Positions 8,537 to 16,660 of a stretch of DNA of 64,000 bases are shown one piece after another (within the stretch, counting starts at the first letter, position 1; each line of letters begins with the position of its first letter). The stretch comes from Macrococcoides psychrotolerans (GTDB taxonomy: Bacteria > Bacillota > Bacilli > Staphylococcales > Staphylococcaceae): the NCBI RefSeq assembly GCF_038095555.1, contig NZ_CP124591.1, positions 868,001-932,000 on the forward strand. The letters run 5' to 3'. The translations under genes and the position numbers were made by a program. The notes under the pieces are model-generated. The model ran no database searches, was not told the DNA's origin, and was given only the letters and a program-made list of their open reading frames with translations.

Positions 8537-9830
8537 TGTGAGAAGTGTCGCACTTGAAATACTGGATGCAGTTTTAACAGAAGGTGCATATAGTAATCTA
8601 CTGATTAATGAAGCGATAAAGAAAGGTTATGTTGAACCTGTTGACCGTGCGCTCTTAACGGAACTTGTATATGGCACGCTGCAGCGTAAACTGACGTTAG
8701 AATTTTATGCGGCGCCGTATATTAAGACGAATATTAAAGGGTGGATGAGAAGACTTATACTTATGAGTATTTATCAGTCTGTCTATTTAGATAAAGTGCC
8801 GGATCATGCCATCATCAATGAAGCGGTGGAGATAACGAAGCGCCGAGGCTCAGTGGGTGGTGCGAATACGGTAAATGCAATTTTGAGAAACTTTCAGCGT
8901 AATCCGTTACGTGATTTAAATGAAATAAAGGATGACCTAAAGCGTTTAAGTGTTGCAACAAGTACACCACTTTGGCTGATAAAGCACTGGAATACACACT
9001 TTGGATTTGACACAACGCGTGAGATGGCGGAAGAATTTCTAAATTATCCGGATACGACAGTTCGTGTGAACACGACGAAGATTACGCCAGAAGATGCAAT
9101 AAAACGTCTGACTGAAGCGGGTTACACTGTTAAACAATCAGAAATTCTACCTGAATGTTTAACAATCGATGGACCGCCTATCGTGCAGCATGAATTATTT
9201 AAACATGGTTTCTTAAGTGTTCAGGATGCTTCAAGTATGCTTGTTGCGAATGTGCTGGATCCACAACCGGATGAAACAATACTTGATGCATGTAGCGCAC
9301 CAGGTGGTAAAGCTTGTCATATTGCAGAGAAGATGAACAGAACAGGACATATTGATAGTCACGACGTTCATCCACATAAGATAGATCTAATCCAGTATAA
9401 TATCACACGACTATCACTGCGTAATATTCATCCGAGCGTGCACGATGCAACAGTTCCGTTTGATAAACAGTATGATCGTGTATTAGTGGATGCACCGTGC
9501 TCGGGCTTTGGTGTAATGAAACGTAAACCAGAGATAAAGTATGAGAAGACACAGAAGGATATCGATACGCTTTGGCCACTGCAGCTTGAAATATTGAAAA
9601 ATGTGGCTAACGCAGTGAAACCTGGTGGTGTTCTCGTATATTCCACTTGTACGATCGAACAGATGGAAAATGAAAACGTTGTGTATTCATTTATCAAACA
9701 AAATGAAGACTTTGAAATAGAAGCGATTGAACTACCGGTTATCGGTAAGAAAAAATTGTTGCAGGTGTTGCCGCAAGACTTTAATTCTGACGGCTTCTTC
9801 ATTGCAAAACTAAGAAGGAAGTGTAAATAA
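8526..9830 (+). CDS. rsmB: 16S rRNA (cytosine(967)-C(5))-methyltransferase RsmB
   Basis: This SAM-dependent enzyme makes m5C967 in 16S rRNA. The 434-aa protein has an N-terminal NusB-like helical domain (to about residue 140) and a C-terminal Rossmann methyltransferase domain. In the latter ACSAPGGKACHIAE binds SAM, DAPCSGFG carries Cys325, and YSTCT carries the nucleophile Cys375. The two-cysteine arrangement is typical of this family. It overlaps fmt by 11 bp and rlmN by one base. Confidence 0.96.
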   Translation: MKHNVRSVALEILDAVLTEGAYSNLLINEAIKKGYVEPVDRALLTELVYGTLQRKLTLEFYAAPYIKTNIKGWMRRLILMSIYQSVYLDKVPDHAIINEAVEITKRRGSVGGANTVNAILRNFQRNPLRDLNEIKDDLKRLSVATSTPLWLIKHWNTHFGFDTTREMAEEFLNYPDTTVRVNTTKITPEDAIKRLTEAGYTVKQSEILPECLTIDGPPIVQHELFKHGFLSVQDASSMLVANVLDPQPDETILDACSAPGGKACHIAEKMNRTGHIDSHDVHPHKIDLIQYNITRLSLRNIHPSVHDATVPFDKQYDRVLVDAPCSGFGVMKRKPEIKYEKTQKDIDTLWPLQLEILKNVANAVKPGGVLVYSTCTIEQMENENVVYSFIKQNEDFEIEAIELPVIGKKKLLQVLPQDFNSDGFFIAKLRRKCK

Positions 9831-10921
9831 TGGCATTATTAGAAAAGAAAAATAAAAAGTTCATGCCGAACTTTGATAAACCCTCAATTTATTCATTACA
9901 ACTCGGAGAATTAAAAGAATGGCTGGCAACGCATGGTCAGCAAAGCTTTAGAGCGAAACAGATTTACGACTGGTTATACGTAAAACGTGTTAACTCATTT
10001 GAAGAGATGTCAAATTTATCGAAAGAACTGCGTAAAGTGTTAGAGGATAACTTTACGATGACAACGTTAAAAACTGTTGTTAAGCAGGAAAGTAAAGATG
10101 GGACAATTAAATTTCTATTTGAATTACAGGATGGATATACGATTGAAACAGTGTTAATGCGTCATGATTATGGCAATTCAGTGTGTGTGACAACGCAAGT
10201 AGGCTGCCGTATCGGTTGTACGTTCTGTGCATCAACTCTAGGTGGTTTGAAACGAAATCTAGAAGCTGGCGAAATTGTTGCACAAGTACTAAATGTTCAA
10301 AAAGCATTAGACGAAGTAGAGGAACGAGTAAGCCATGTCGTTATTATGGGTATTGGTGAACCATTTGAAAACTATGAAGAGATGATGGATTTCTTAAAGG
10401 TTATTAATCATGATGATGGTCTTAATATCGGTGCGCGACATATTACAGTATCTACATCAGGCATCATCCCACGTATCTATGACTTTGCCGATGAAGAACT
10501 GCAGATCAACTTTGCACTTAGTTTACATGGACCAAATAACGATATTAGAAGTCGCTTAATGCCGATTAACCGCGCTTATGATCTAGAGAAGTTAATGGAG
10601 TCAATAGAATACTATGTCAATAAAACAGGACGCCGTATTACTTTTGAATATGGATTATTCGGTGGTGTGAACGATCAGGTTCATCACGCTAAAGAATTAG
10701 CCCAGCTGATTAAACACCTAAACTGCCATGTCAATTTGATCCCTGTAAATCATGTGCCTGAACGTGACTATGTTCGTACTCCGAAAGAAGATATCTTTAA
10801 GTTTGAAAAAGAATTAAAACGCAATGGAATCAATGCTACAATTAGACGTGAACATGGCTCTGATATTGACGCAGCTTGTGGTCAGTTAAGAGCGAAAGAG
10901 AGACAAGAAGAAACGAGGTAG
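9830..10921 (+). CDS. rlmN: Dual-specificity 23S rRNA/tRNA adenosine-C2 methyltransferase RlmN
   Basis: A radical-SAM enzyme that methylates C2 of A2503 in 23S rRNA and A37 of some tRNAs. The 363-aa protein has the radical-SAM CxxxCxxC motif (C126, C130, C133 in GCRIGCTFCAS), the SAM-binding GIGEPFENYE, and the C-terminal cysteine in DAACGQLRAKE that carries the transferred methyl. The same position in the related Cfr enzymes confers antibiotic resistance by C8 methylation; length and overall sequence here fit RlmN. The ATG overlaps the rsmB stop. Confidence 0.95.
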   Translation: MALLEKKNKKFMPNFDKPSIYSLQLGELKEWLATHGQQSFRAKQIYDWLYVKRVNSFEEMSNLSKELRKVLEDNFTMTTLKTVVKQESKDGTIKFLFELQDGYTIETVLMRHDYGNSVCVTTQVGCRIGCTFCASTLGGLKRNLEAGEIVAQVLNVQKALDEVEERVSHVVIMGIGEPFENYEEMMDFLKVINHDDGLNIGARHITVSTSGIIPRIYDFADEELQINFALSLHGPNNDIRSRLMPINRAYDLEKLMESIEYYVNKTGRRITFEYGLFGGVNDQVHHAKELAQLIKHLNCHVNLIPVNHVPERDYVRTPKEDIFKFEKELKRNGINATIRREHGSDIDAACGQLRAKERQEETR

Positions 10922-10925
10922 AGAT

Positions 10926-11663
10926 ATGCATGCACGCTTTTTTACCGATATCGGTCCAGTAAGAGCAAGAAATGAAGACGCAGGTGGCGTTTATTATAAT
11001 CATACAGGCCAGATGTTAATGGTGATTTGCGATGGTATGGGCGGACATAATGCAGGAAATGTTGCCAGTGCATTGGTCAACGATATGCTTAAATCACGTT
11101 TTGAAGAAGAAAATTTCATAGAGTTTGAATATGCAGAAAGCTGGCTTAGAAATAACATCGCTGAAATTAATCGTGAGCTCTATAAACAATCTCATTTGAA
11201 TGACGATAACCAGGGTATGGGGACGACACTTGTCTGCGCATTGCTTTACGATAATCATGTGGTCATCGCGAATGTCGGAGATTCAAGAGCCTATCTTATA
11301 AATGAACGAGAGCTTAGACAAGCGACCAGTGACCATACGTTTGTCAACCATCTTCTTTTGGCTGGGGGTCTGACGAAGGAAGAGGCGAAACATCATCCTC
11401 AACGTAATGTAATTACAAAAGTTATGGGGAGTGATAAACATTTGCATCCTGATGTATTTGTATATGATTTTAATAGATATAATTATATTATGTTAACTTC
11501 TGATGGATTGACAGATTATGTTGAAGAAACACAGATACATGACATATTTAAATCTATTAATCTAATCGAAGATATCGGTAATCAGCTGATTGAGACTGCT
11601 ATAAACAGCGCTGCTAAAGACAATATTTCGATTGTGATCGCTTCTTTAAAAGGGGGCATGTAA
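10926..11663 (+). CDS. stp: PP2C-family serine/threonine protein phosphatase
   Basis: Stp reverses phosphorylation by the neighbouring PknB. The 245-aa protein has all PP2C metal-binding motifs: DIGPVRARNEDAG at the N-terminus, CDGMGGHNAGN, GDSRAYLI, MLTSDGLTDYV and KDNISIV. It is soluble. The start lies 4 bp after rlmN, and the gene ends one base before the pknB ATG, so the phosphatase and kinase are co-translated. Confidence 0.96.
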   Translation: MHARFFTDIGPVRARNEDAGGVYYNHTGQMLMVICDGMGGHNAGNVASALVNDMLKSRFEEENFIEFEYAESWLRNNIAEINRELYKQSHLNDDNQGMGTTLVCALLYDNHVVIANVGDSRAYLINERELRQATSDHTFVNHLLLAGGLTKEEAKHHPQRNVITKVMGSDKHLHPDVFVYDFNRYNYIMLTSDGLTDYVEETQIHDIFKSINLIEDIGNQLIETAINSAAKDNISIVIASLKGGM

Positions 11664-11664
11664 C

Positions 11665-13635
11665 ATGCTCGGTACGATCGTTAGTGAACGTTATAAGCTT
11701 CTAAAGTATATTGGCGGAGGCGGCATGAGTAGCGTGTATCTTGCTCAAGACATTATCCTGAATCAGAGGGTTGCGGTTAAGATAATTAATATTCCTCACG
11801 TTGATGTTGAACGTGCTGTTCAAAGATTTCAGAGGGAAGTTCAAAACGCTACGACATTGTCTCATCCAAATATTGTTAAAGTGCTTGATGTAGATGAAGA
11901 TGAGCGACACTATTATTTAGTCATGGAATACGTAGAAGGTCCAACCCTCCATGAATATATACAGCAGCATGGCCCATTATCACCTGAAGAATCTGTATTT
12001 TTTACTAAACAGATTTTGAGAGGGATTGAACATGCTCATTCATACCGTATTGTGCATCGTGATATTAAACCGCAAAATATATTGATGACAGACAATAAAG
12101 AGCTTAAGATTTCCGATTTTGGGATCGCACGTGCACTGAGTGAGACAGCGATGACTCAGACAAATCATATTATGGGGAGCGTCCATTATCTCTCTCCAGA
12201 ACAAGCAAAAGGAATCAGGACCGATGAGTCAAGCGATATCTACTCCATAGGTATCGTGCTATTTGAAATGCTTACTGGGCATCCCCCCTTTGAAGGGGAG
12301 TCCGCAGTTGGTATCGCGATTAAACATATCCAGGAGACGATTCCTTCGATTCGTGAGGAAAATAGCGCTATACCCCAAAGCCTTGAAAATGTAGTCAATA
12401 AAGCAACGATGAAAGATAAGCTCAGAAGGTATCGAACGACTCAGGAGATGTATGAAGACGTAACAACTGCGCTTGATGCTAGCAGAACTAAAGAAGATAA
12501 AGTAGCAGAGATAGACGATAAGACAAAGATGATTCCTATTGTTAAAGACAGTAGGACTGAGACCCCATCTGTTAAGGAAAGTTCGATTCATAAGGAGCAA
12601 TACGTTGAGAAACCAGCAAATAAAAAGCGGTGGCTTTTATGGCTTGTTCCATTGATCCTTATGTTTACCTTAAGTACCGTTGTATATGCGGCTCTATTCA
12701 AAGTATATAAAGTAACGGTCCCTGAACTAAATGGAAAATCTTTAACACAGGCAACTCAAATTTTAGACGATAATAATTTGAGAAAAGGCGAGGTCAGCTA
12801 CACGTTTACAAATGAAGACGAAAAAAATCAAGTTGTTGATACAAAGCCACTTGCCGGTAATAAGATAGATGCACATTCGAAAGTAGATTTAAAAATCTCA
12901 AAAGGGGCTAAAACTTTCACTATTGGTGACTACGTCGGGGAAAATATTAAGGATGTAAAGAAAGAACTGGAAAAACAGCAGCTTAAGCGCATTAAACTGA
13001 AAGAAACCTTTGACATGGCTTCCTCCGGAGAGATTCTGAAACAAAGTGTAACTGCTGGTACTAAAGTTATTCCTGAGGATACAGAGATAATTCTGACAGT
13101 TTCTAAAGGTACAGAACAAGTATATGTTCCTGATTTTACGGGGCAGTCCTACGATATTGCAAAAAAGGAACTAGAAGCGCTCGGTTTTATTGTCAATGTG
13201 GCGCAAAGTACAACTTCTGTATCGATACCAAAGGGCAGAATTATTTCTCAGGATATACGTAATATAAATTATCAATACGGCTCAATCATCAATTTCGTTA
13301 TATCTAAAGGTAAGGAAAGTTCTTCCGAGGACAAGGCATCATCAGAAAAACCAAAAGAAAAGAACGATACGAGCGCTTCCAATTATGACAAATCATATTT
13401 TGGAACATTTACGATTCCATACCGTGGAGAAGGTTCTAAGCAGAAAGTTGAAATCTTTATTCAGGATAAAGATAATGATATAGACAAAGTGTATGAATCA
13501 TATAAGACGACAGAGAGCACGACAAAGAATTTTAATCTCACAATAGGTAAGGATAAAGAGGGAATCATCCTCGTAAAAGTTGATGGTAAGACGTATATGA
13601 ATGAACACATCAATTATAATGAACTCGGTAATTAA
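11665..13635 (+). CDS. pknB: PASTA-domain serine/threonine protein kinase PknB (Stk1)
   Basis: A membrane kinase that senses cell-wall precursors and tunes wall synthesis and division. The 656-aa protein has an N-terminal kinase domain (about 10-270) with a glycine-rich loop (IGGGGMSSVY), Lys39, the catalytic HRDIKPQN (131-138) and DFG (151-153). A juxtamembrane linker follows. One transmembrane segment spans about 323-345. Three extracellular PASTA repeats lie at about 349-415, 416-483 and 484-552. A low-complexity Ser/Lys linker and a C-terminal domain of about 85 residues follow, resembling the extra domain in staphylococcal Stk1. It ends the operon at a strong terminator. Confidence 0.96.
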   Translation: MLGTIVSERYKLLKYIGGGGMSSVYLAQDIILNQRVAVKIINIPHVDVERAVQRFQREVQNATTLSHPNIVKVLDVDEDERHYYLVMEYVEGPTLHEYIQQHGPLSPEESVFFTKQILRGIEHAHSYRIVHRDIKPQNILMTDNKELKISDFGIARALSETAMTQTNHIMGSVHYLSPEQAKGIRTDESSDIYSIGIVLFEMLTGHPPFEGESAVGIAIKHIQETIPSIREENSAIPQSLENVVNKATMKDKLRRYRTTQEMYEDVTTALDASRTKEDKVAEIDDKTKMIPIVKDSRTETPSVKESSIHKEQYVEKPANKKRWLLWLVPLILMFTLSTVVYAALFKVYKVTVPELNGKSLTQATQILDDNNLRKGEVSYTFTNEDEKNQVVDTKPLAGNKIDAHSKVDLKISKGAKTFTIGDYVGENIKDVKKELEKQQLKRIKLKETFDMASSGEILKQSVTAGTKVIPEDTEIILTVSKGTEQVYVPDFTGQSYDIAKKELEALGFIVNVAQSTTSVSIPKGRIISQDIRNINYQYGSIINFVISKGKESSSEDKASSEKPKEKNDTSASNYDKSYFGTFTIPYRGEGSKQKVEIFIQDKDNDIDKVYESYKTTESTTKNFNLTIGKDKEGIILVKVDGKTYMNEHINYNELGN

Positions 13636-13663
13636 CTGGATGCAGGTGCATCCAGTTTTTTTC
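13634..13663 (+). terminator. Intrinsic terminator of the rlmN-stp-pknB operon
   Basis: Stem 13634-13644 with 13647-13657 is followed by a T-rich tail. The stem begins within the pknB stop codon. It marks the end of the conserved block before the accessory interval. Confidence 0.9.
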
Positions 13664-13706
13664 TTTTGCTTTTCAATGTATAATAACTATAAAAGGGGGA
13701 GTGTCT

Positions 13707-14576
13707 ATGAAATATCATCATATTTTTAAAGCTGTATCAGAAAAAATTAGTGAGGTATTACATATACATGATGAAGCAACGAAAGAGCTCTATACGACGA
13801 TTGTGAAGCAGCTAGCTCCTGGTAACGATTTTACCTTCGCTGAAATTATGAAAGAATATCTTGCAGAATATCAGCAGAAAAGTTTTAAGTTTTATCAACA
13901 TCAACGTCATAGCGGATTCGTAGTAAATAGAATAGACGAGGGACTTGAAGTGATTGAAGTGAATGAGGATACACGATTTGTAACCGGGGATATTATTACA
14001 CATTTAAGCGGTGATGCTGTTGATGTATTGAGTGACCGTTACCGCAAGCAGCTCTTTCATGATACGTTCCATAAACAAGAATGGGCACCCCTAATCATGA
14101 AGCAGCACGATGCAGATATAAGGAGAGGAAGTGAGCATTATCACTTCACATTAAATAGCTATGCGTTACCTGAACCTCAAGTTCTTATCCGAGATACATA
14201 TCAGCAGATTACTATCTATGCACCGGATCAACTTGTGAATATTCAAGAAACTATCATTAAAGATACTCCAATTATACTAGACTTAAGATACACAAAGGGG
14301 GTACAGCAACTATATGATATCCAGCCGGAAATCATATTGATCAGCAGACATACTGAAGGAAGTGCTGAAGCCTTTGCCTCTAACAGTGATGCATTAAAAG
14401 TAGGTGAAGAGACTTTTGGTGCATTAAGTGTGTATGAAACACTTGAATTAGGACCATATACTTTTGAATATGGTATAACCGGTGAAAGAACAGCATATCC
14501 GGATGTAGAAATTGATAATGAAGCTGCACAAGATAAGATTTTAGAATATGCAGTGAATCATGTTAGAAATATCTAA
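13707..14576 (+). CDS. S41-like protein, probably catalytically inactive
   Basis: I recognise an S41 (carboxyl-terminal processing protease) fold in this 289-aa protein but not a named gene. A PDZ-like stretch (about 69-109, GFVVNRIDEGLEVIEV ... GDIITHL) precedes the S41 core: ILDLRYTKG (190-198), HTEGSAEAFA (215-224) and GEETFGALSVYE (233-244). Aligned by eye on E. coli Prc (SASASEIFA and TFGKGTVQ), the nucleophile Ser falls on Gly218, the catalytic Lys on Ala239 and the Gln on Tyr243. All three are lost. No signal peptide or membrane segment is visible, so it should be cytoplasmic. The ATG at 13707 was chosen because AAAGGGGGA lies 7 bp upstream; a GTG at 13701 is too close. Confidence 0.6.
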   Translation: MKYHHIFKAVSEKISEVLHIHDEATKELYTTIVKQLAPGNDFTFAEIMKEYLAEYQQKSFKFYQHQRHSGFVVNRIDEGLEVIEVNEDTRFVTGDIITHLSGDAVDVLSDRYRKQLFHDTFHKQEWAPLIMKQHDADIRRGSEHYHFTLNSYALPEPQVLIRDTYQQITIYAPDQLVNIQETIIKDTPIILDLRYTKGVQQLYDIQPEIILISRHTEGSAEAFASNSDALKVGEETFGALSVYETLELGPYTFEYGITGERTAYPDVEIDNEAAQDKILEYAVNHVRNI

Positions 14577-14624
14577 TTAAGGGTAGAGTTTACTATTGAT
14601 TACATAAATATGGAGGGTATAACA

Positions 14625-15902
14625 ATGAGTAAAAGAATTCCTAAAGATAGAGGTATTGATAATTCATTCAAGATTATGAAAGAAGGCTATGAATACGTTC
14701 CCGCACGTATGAAGAAATTCAATACGAATATTTTCGAAACGCATGTTTTAGGAGGTAAAGCTGCTGTTGTTATCAGCGGTAAAGACGCAGCTGAATTATT
14801 TTATGATAACGATAAGACAGAACGTAAAGGTACATTACCTAAACGTGTTGTAAAGACGTTGTTCGGTAAAGGTGCAATACATACTACAGCGGGTAAGACG
14901 CATATTGATCGTAAGGCATTATTTATGTCTCTTATGACCGATGAAAACTTAGCCTACTTAAGAAAGCTTGCGCGTATTTACTGGTTCCAGAACATTGAGC
15001 ATATGCAATATAAACAAAAAGTAAATGTCTATGAAGAAGCAACTGAACTGCTTACTAAAGTTGGACTACGCTGGGCAGGTATTGCTGATAACCCTGATAA
15101 TATCAAAAAGATGGCAGATGACATGAATAAGATGATTGATTCATTCAGTGCGATTGGTTCATTATATGGCGGCTATCGTGAAGCGAAAAAAGCACGTGCA
15201 CGTGTCGAGCAATTTCTGGAGGATCAAATTAGAGCTGTGCGTAAAGGAAAGATTCATCCGGAAAAAGGAACTGCCTTATATGAATTTAGTCACTGGGAAG
15301 ATATGAACGGTAAACCAATGGACGCAAGACTTTGCGCGGTTGACTTGATGAATGTCATACGTCCGCTTGTCGCAATCAATAAGTTTGTGAGCTTTGGTGT
15401 GCTAGCGTTGCACGAGTTTCCTGGAGAACGTGTTCGTGTTGCATTAAACGAAGAGGATTATGCATATAAATTCGTGCAGGAAGTAAGAAGATATTATCCG
15501 TTCGTTCCATTCCTGCCAGGTAAAGCGAAAGAAAATATTACATTTGATGGTTACAAGATTAAAAAAGATACGATGATGCTCCTGGATATCTATGGTACAT
15601 TACATCGAGACGATTTATTCAGTGAACCTGAAAGATTTAATCCTTACCGCTTTGAGAACTGGGACGGAAGCCCATTTGATCTGATCCCTCAAGGCGGAGG
15701 AGATTATTACACAAATCACCGCTGTGCAGGTGAATGGATGACGATCATCATTATGGAAGAAACAATGAAATTCTTTGCAAATGAAATCTCTTATGATGTA
15801 CCACCTCAAGACTTTACAGTGGATACGACAAAGTTCCCTGGTAAAGTGGCTTCTGGAATGGATATTGAAAATATAAGGGTGAATATCGACCGTACAAAAT
15901 AA
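14625..15902 (+). CDS. CYP152-family fatty acid peroxygenase (OleT-like P450)
   Basis: A 425-aa cytochrome P450 of the hydrogen-peroxide-using CYP152 family, which hydroxylates or decarboxylates fatty acids. The heme-thiolate region is QGGGDYYTNHRCAGEW with Cys367, and Arg246 (VIRPLVAIN) is the carboxylate-binding Arg of the family. The segment LFGKGAIHT has Phe80 and His86, matching Phe79/His85 of the Jeotgalicoccus terminal-alkene-forming OleT; B. subtilis BS-beta has Gln at this His position. It is therefore predicted to convert fatty acids to 1-alkenes as well as hydroxy acids. Start: GGAGGG lies 7 bp before ATG 14625; an upstream in-frame ATG at 14610 precedes the Shine-Dalgarno. It ends in a bidirectional terminator. 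Confidence 0.88.
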   Translation: MSKRIPKDRGIDNSFKIMKEGYEYVPARMKKFNTNIFETHVLGGKAAVVISGKDAAELFYDNDKTERKGTLPKRVVKTLFGKGAIHTTAGKTHIDRKALFMSLMTDENLAYLRKLARIYWFQNIEHMQYKQKVNVYEEATELLTKVGLRWAGIADNPDNIKKMADDMNKMIDSFSAIGSLYGGYREAKKARARVEQFLEDQIRAVRKGKIHPEKGTALYEFSHWEDMNGKPMDARLCAVDLMNVIRPLVAINKFVSFGVLALHEFPGERVRVALNEEDYAYKFVQEVRRYYPFVPFLPGKAKENITFDGYKIKKDTMMLLDIYGTLHRDDLFSEPERFNPYRFENWDGSPFDLIPQGGGDYYTNHRCAGEWMTIIIMEETMKFFANEISYDVPPQDFTVDTTKFPGKVASGMDIENIRVNIDRTK

Positions 15903-15940
15903 AATGACTGAGGCGTGCGCCTCAGTCATTTTATTTTGTG
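15894..15940. terminator. Bidirectional terminator between CYP152 and rhodanese genes
   Basis: A perfect 21-bp stem (about 15894-15914 with 15919-15939) is flanked by A-rich and T-rich arms usable in both directions. The stop codons of both convergent genes (15900-15902 plus; 15931-15933 minus) lie inside it. Confidence 0.9.
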
Positions 15941-16218
15941 ATTTCACCTTGCCAGTCATCCATCCCTTGGTCGACTACTGTAATGTTTAAATTCTCATTA
16001 TCGAGATATTCAGCAGCCTGAAGCGCACGTCCTCCACGCTTACAGATGATGATGTATTCATCTTCATCATTAAATGAATCGACTGAAGCAGGAATTGTAT
16101 CCAGTGGGATATTCTTTGCACCTTTAATATGCCCTTCATTATATTCTTCTGGTGTTCTTACATCAATAATATGTGCTTCTGTACCAATCTGTAACGCATC
16201 TATTGTAATATGTTTCAT
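15931..16218 (-). CDS. Single-domain rhodanese-like protein
   Basis: A 95-aa rhodanese domain that would carry sulfur as a persulfide. The N-terminal IDVRTPEEYNEGHIKGAKNI is the typical CH2A region and YIIICKRGGRALQAAEYL holds the active-site loop CKRGGR with the catalytic Cys. There is no signal peptide. Such proteins take part in sulfur transfer or thiol detoxification; the substrate cannot be told. ATG follows AAAGGAGG. It is convergent with the CYP152 gene and divergent from the small membrane protein gene, so it is a separate transcript. Confidence 0.9.
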   Translation of the reverse strand: MKHITIDALQIGTEAHIIDVRTPEEYNEGHIKGAKNIPLDTIPASVDSFNDEDEYIIICKRGGRALQAAEYLDNENLNITVVDQGMDDWQGEITK

Positions 16219-16235
16219 ATTATTTTCCTCCTTTT

Positions 16236-16265
16236 TTGTTTATCATACACTGTTTAGGCTAAAAT
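16236..16265 (+). promoter_or_regulatory. Possible promoter for the small membrane protein gene
   Basis: TTGTTT (16236-16241) and TAAAAT (16260-16265) are separated by 18 bp in the 69-bp divergent gap. The match is moderate. Confidence 0.35.
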
Positions 16266-16287
16266 TAAAAATATAACAAAAGAGGTG

Positions 16288-16581
16288 ATGAAGATAATAT
16301 TATTTACGAATCCATTGGACAGGGTGCAGGAATTTATTGCAGATAAAGAAGCACAGTTACATCATATGATTGATATGCTCACGACGATGATTCTATTAGG
16401 TTTTGGATCTATTCTGGTTATTTTAGGATTTACTTTATATTTGCTTTACAAAATATACAGACAGACGAGTAAGCATTATGTCGATCGAATTAAAGCTGAG
16501 GTTGAAAAAGAGCTCATTCAAAAGTATAACCTTGAGCTTAAAGAGGAATATAAATCATACTTACAAAAAAGAGTTGACTGA
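16288..16581 (+). CDS. Small single-pass membrane protein of unknown function
   Basis: I do not recognise this protein of about 97 aa. Residues about 1-33 are amphipathic, a hydrophobic segment (about 34-57, MILLGFGSILVILGF onward) is a clear transmembrane helix, and the C-terminal 40 residues are highly charged and probably helical (KAEVEKELIQKYNLEL). The start is uncertain: AGAGGTGAT (16281-16289) looks like the Shine-Dalgarno but overlaps both the GTG at 16285 and the ATG at 16288. It has its own terminator and lies between the rhodanese gene and rsgA. It could be a membrane-anchored scaffold; nothing visible supports a specific role. Confidence 0.6.
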   Translation: MKIILFTNPLDRVQEFIADKEAQLHHMIDMLTTMILLGFGSILVILGFTLYLLYKIYRQTSKHYVDRIKAEVEKELIQKYNLELKEEYKSYLQKRVD

Positions 16582-16607
16582 CCACTTCGAATTCTAGAAG
16601 TGGTTTT
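16581..16607 (+). terminator. Terminator after the small membrane protein gene
   Basis: An 8-bp GC-containing stem (16581-16588 with 16597-16604), an 8-nt loop and a short T4 tail. Confidence 0.65.
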
Positions 16608-16630
16608 ATATATATTCACAGCTAAGAGAA

Positions 16631-16639
16631 TGTTATAAT
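16631..16639 (+). promoter_or_regulatory. Extended -10 promoter of rsgA-rpe-thiN
   Basis: TGTTATAAT is a perfect extended -10 (TGn plus TATAAT). No good -35 is seen at 16-18 bp, as is common for extended -10 promoters. It lies about 22 bp upstream of the rsgA Shine-Dalgarno. Confidence 0.6.
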
Positions 16640-16660
16640 TTAAGTGAATATTAAGAAGAG

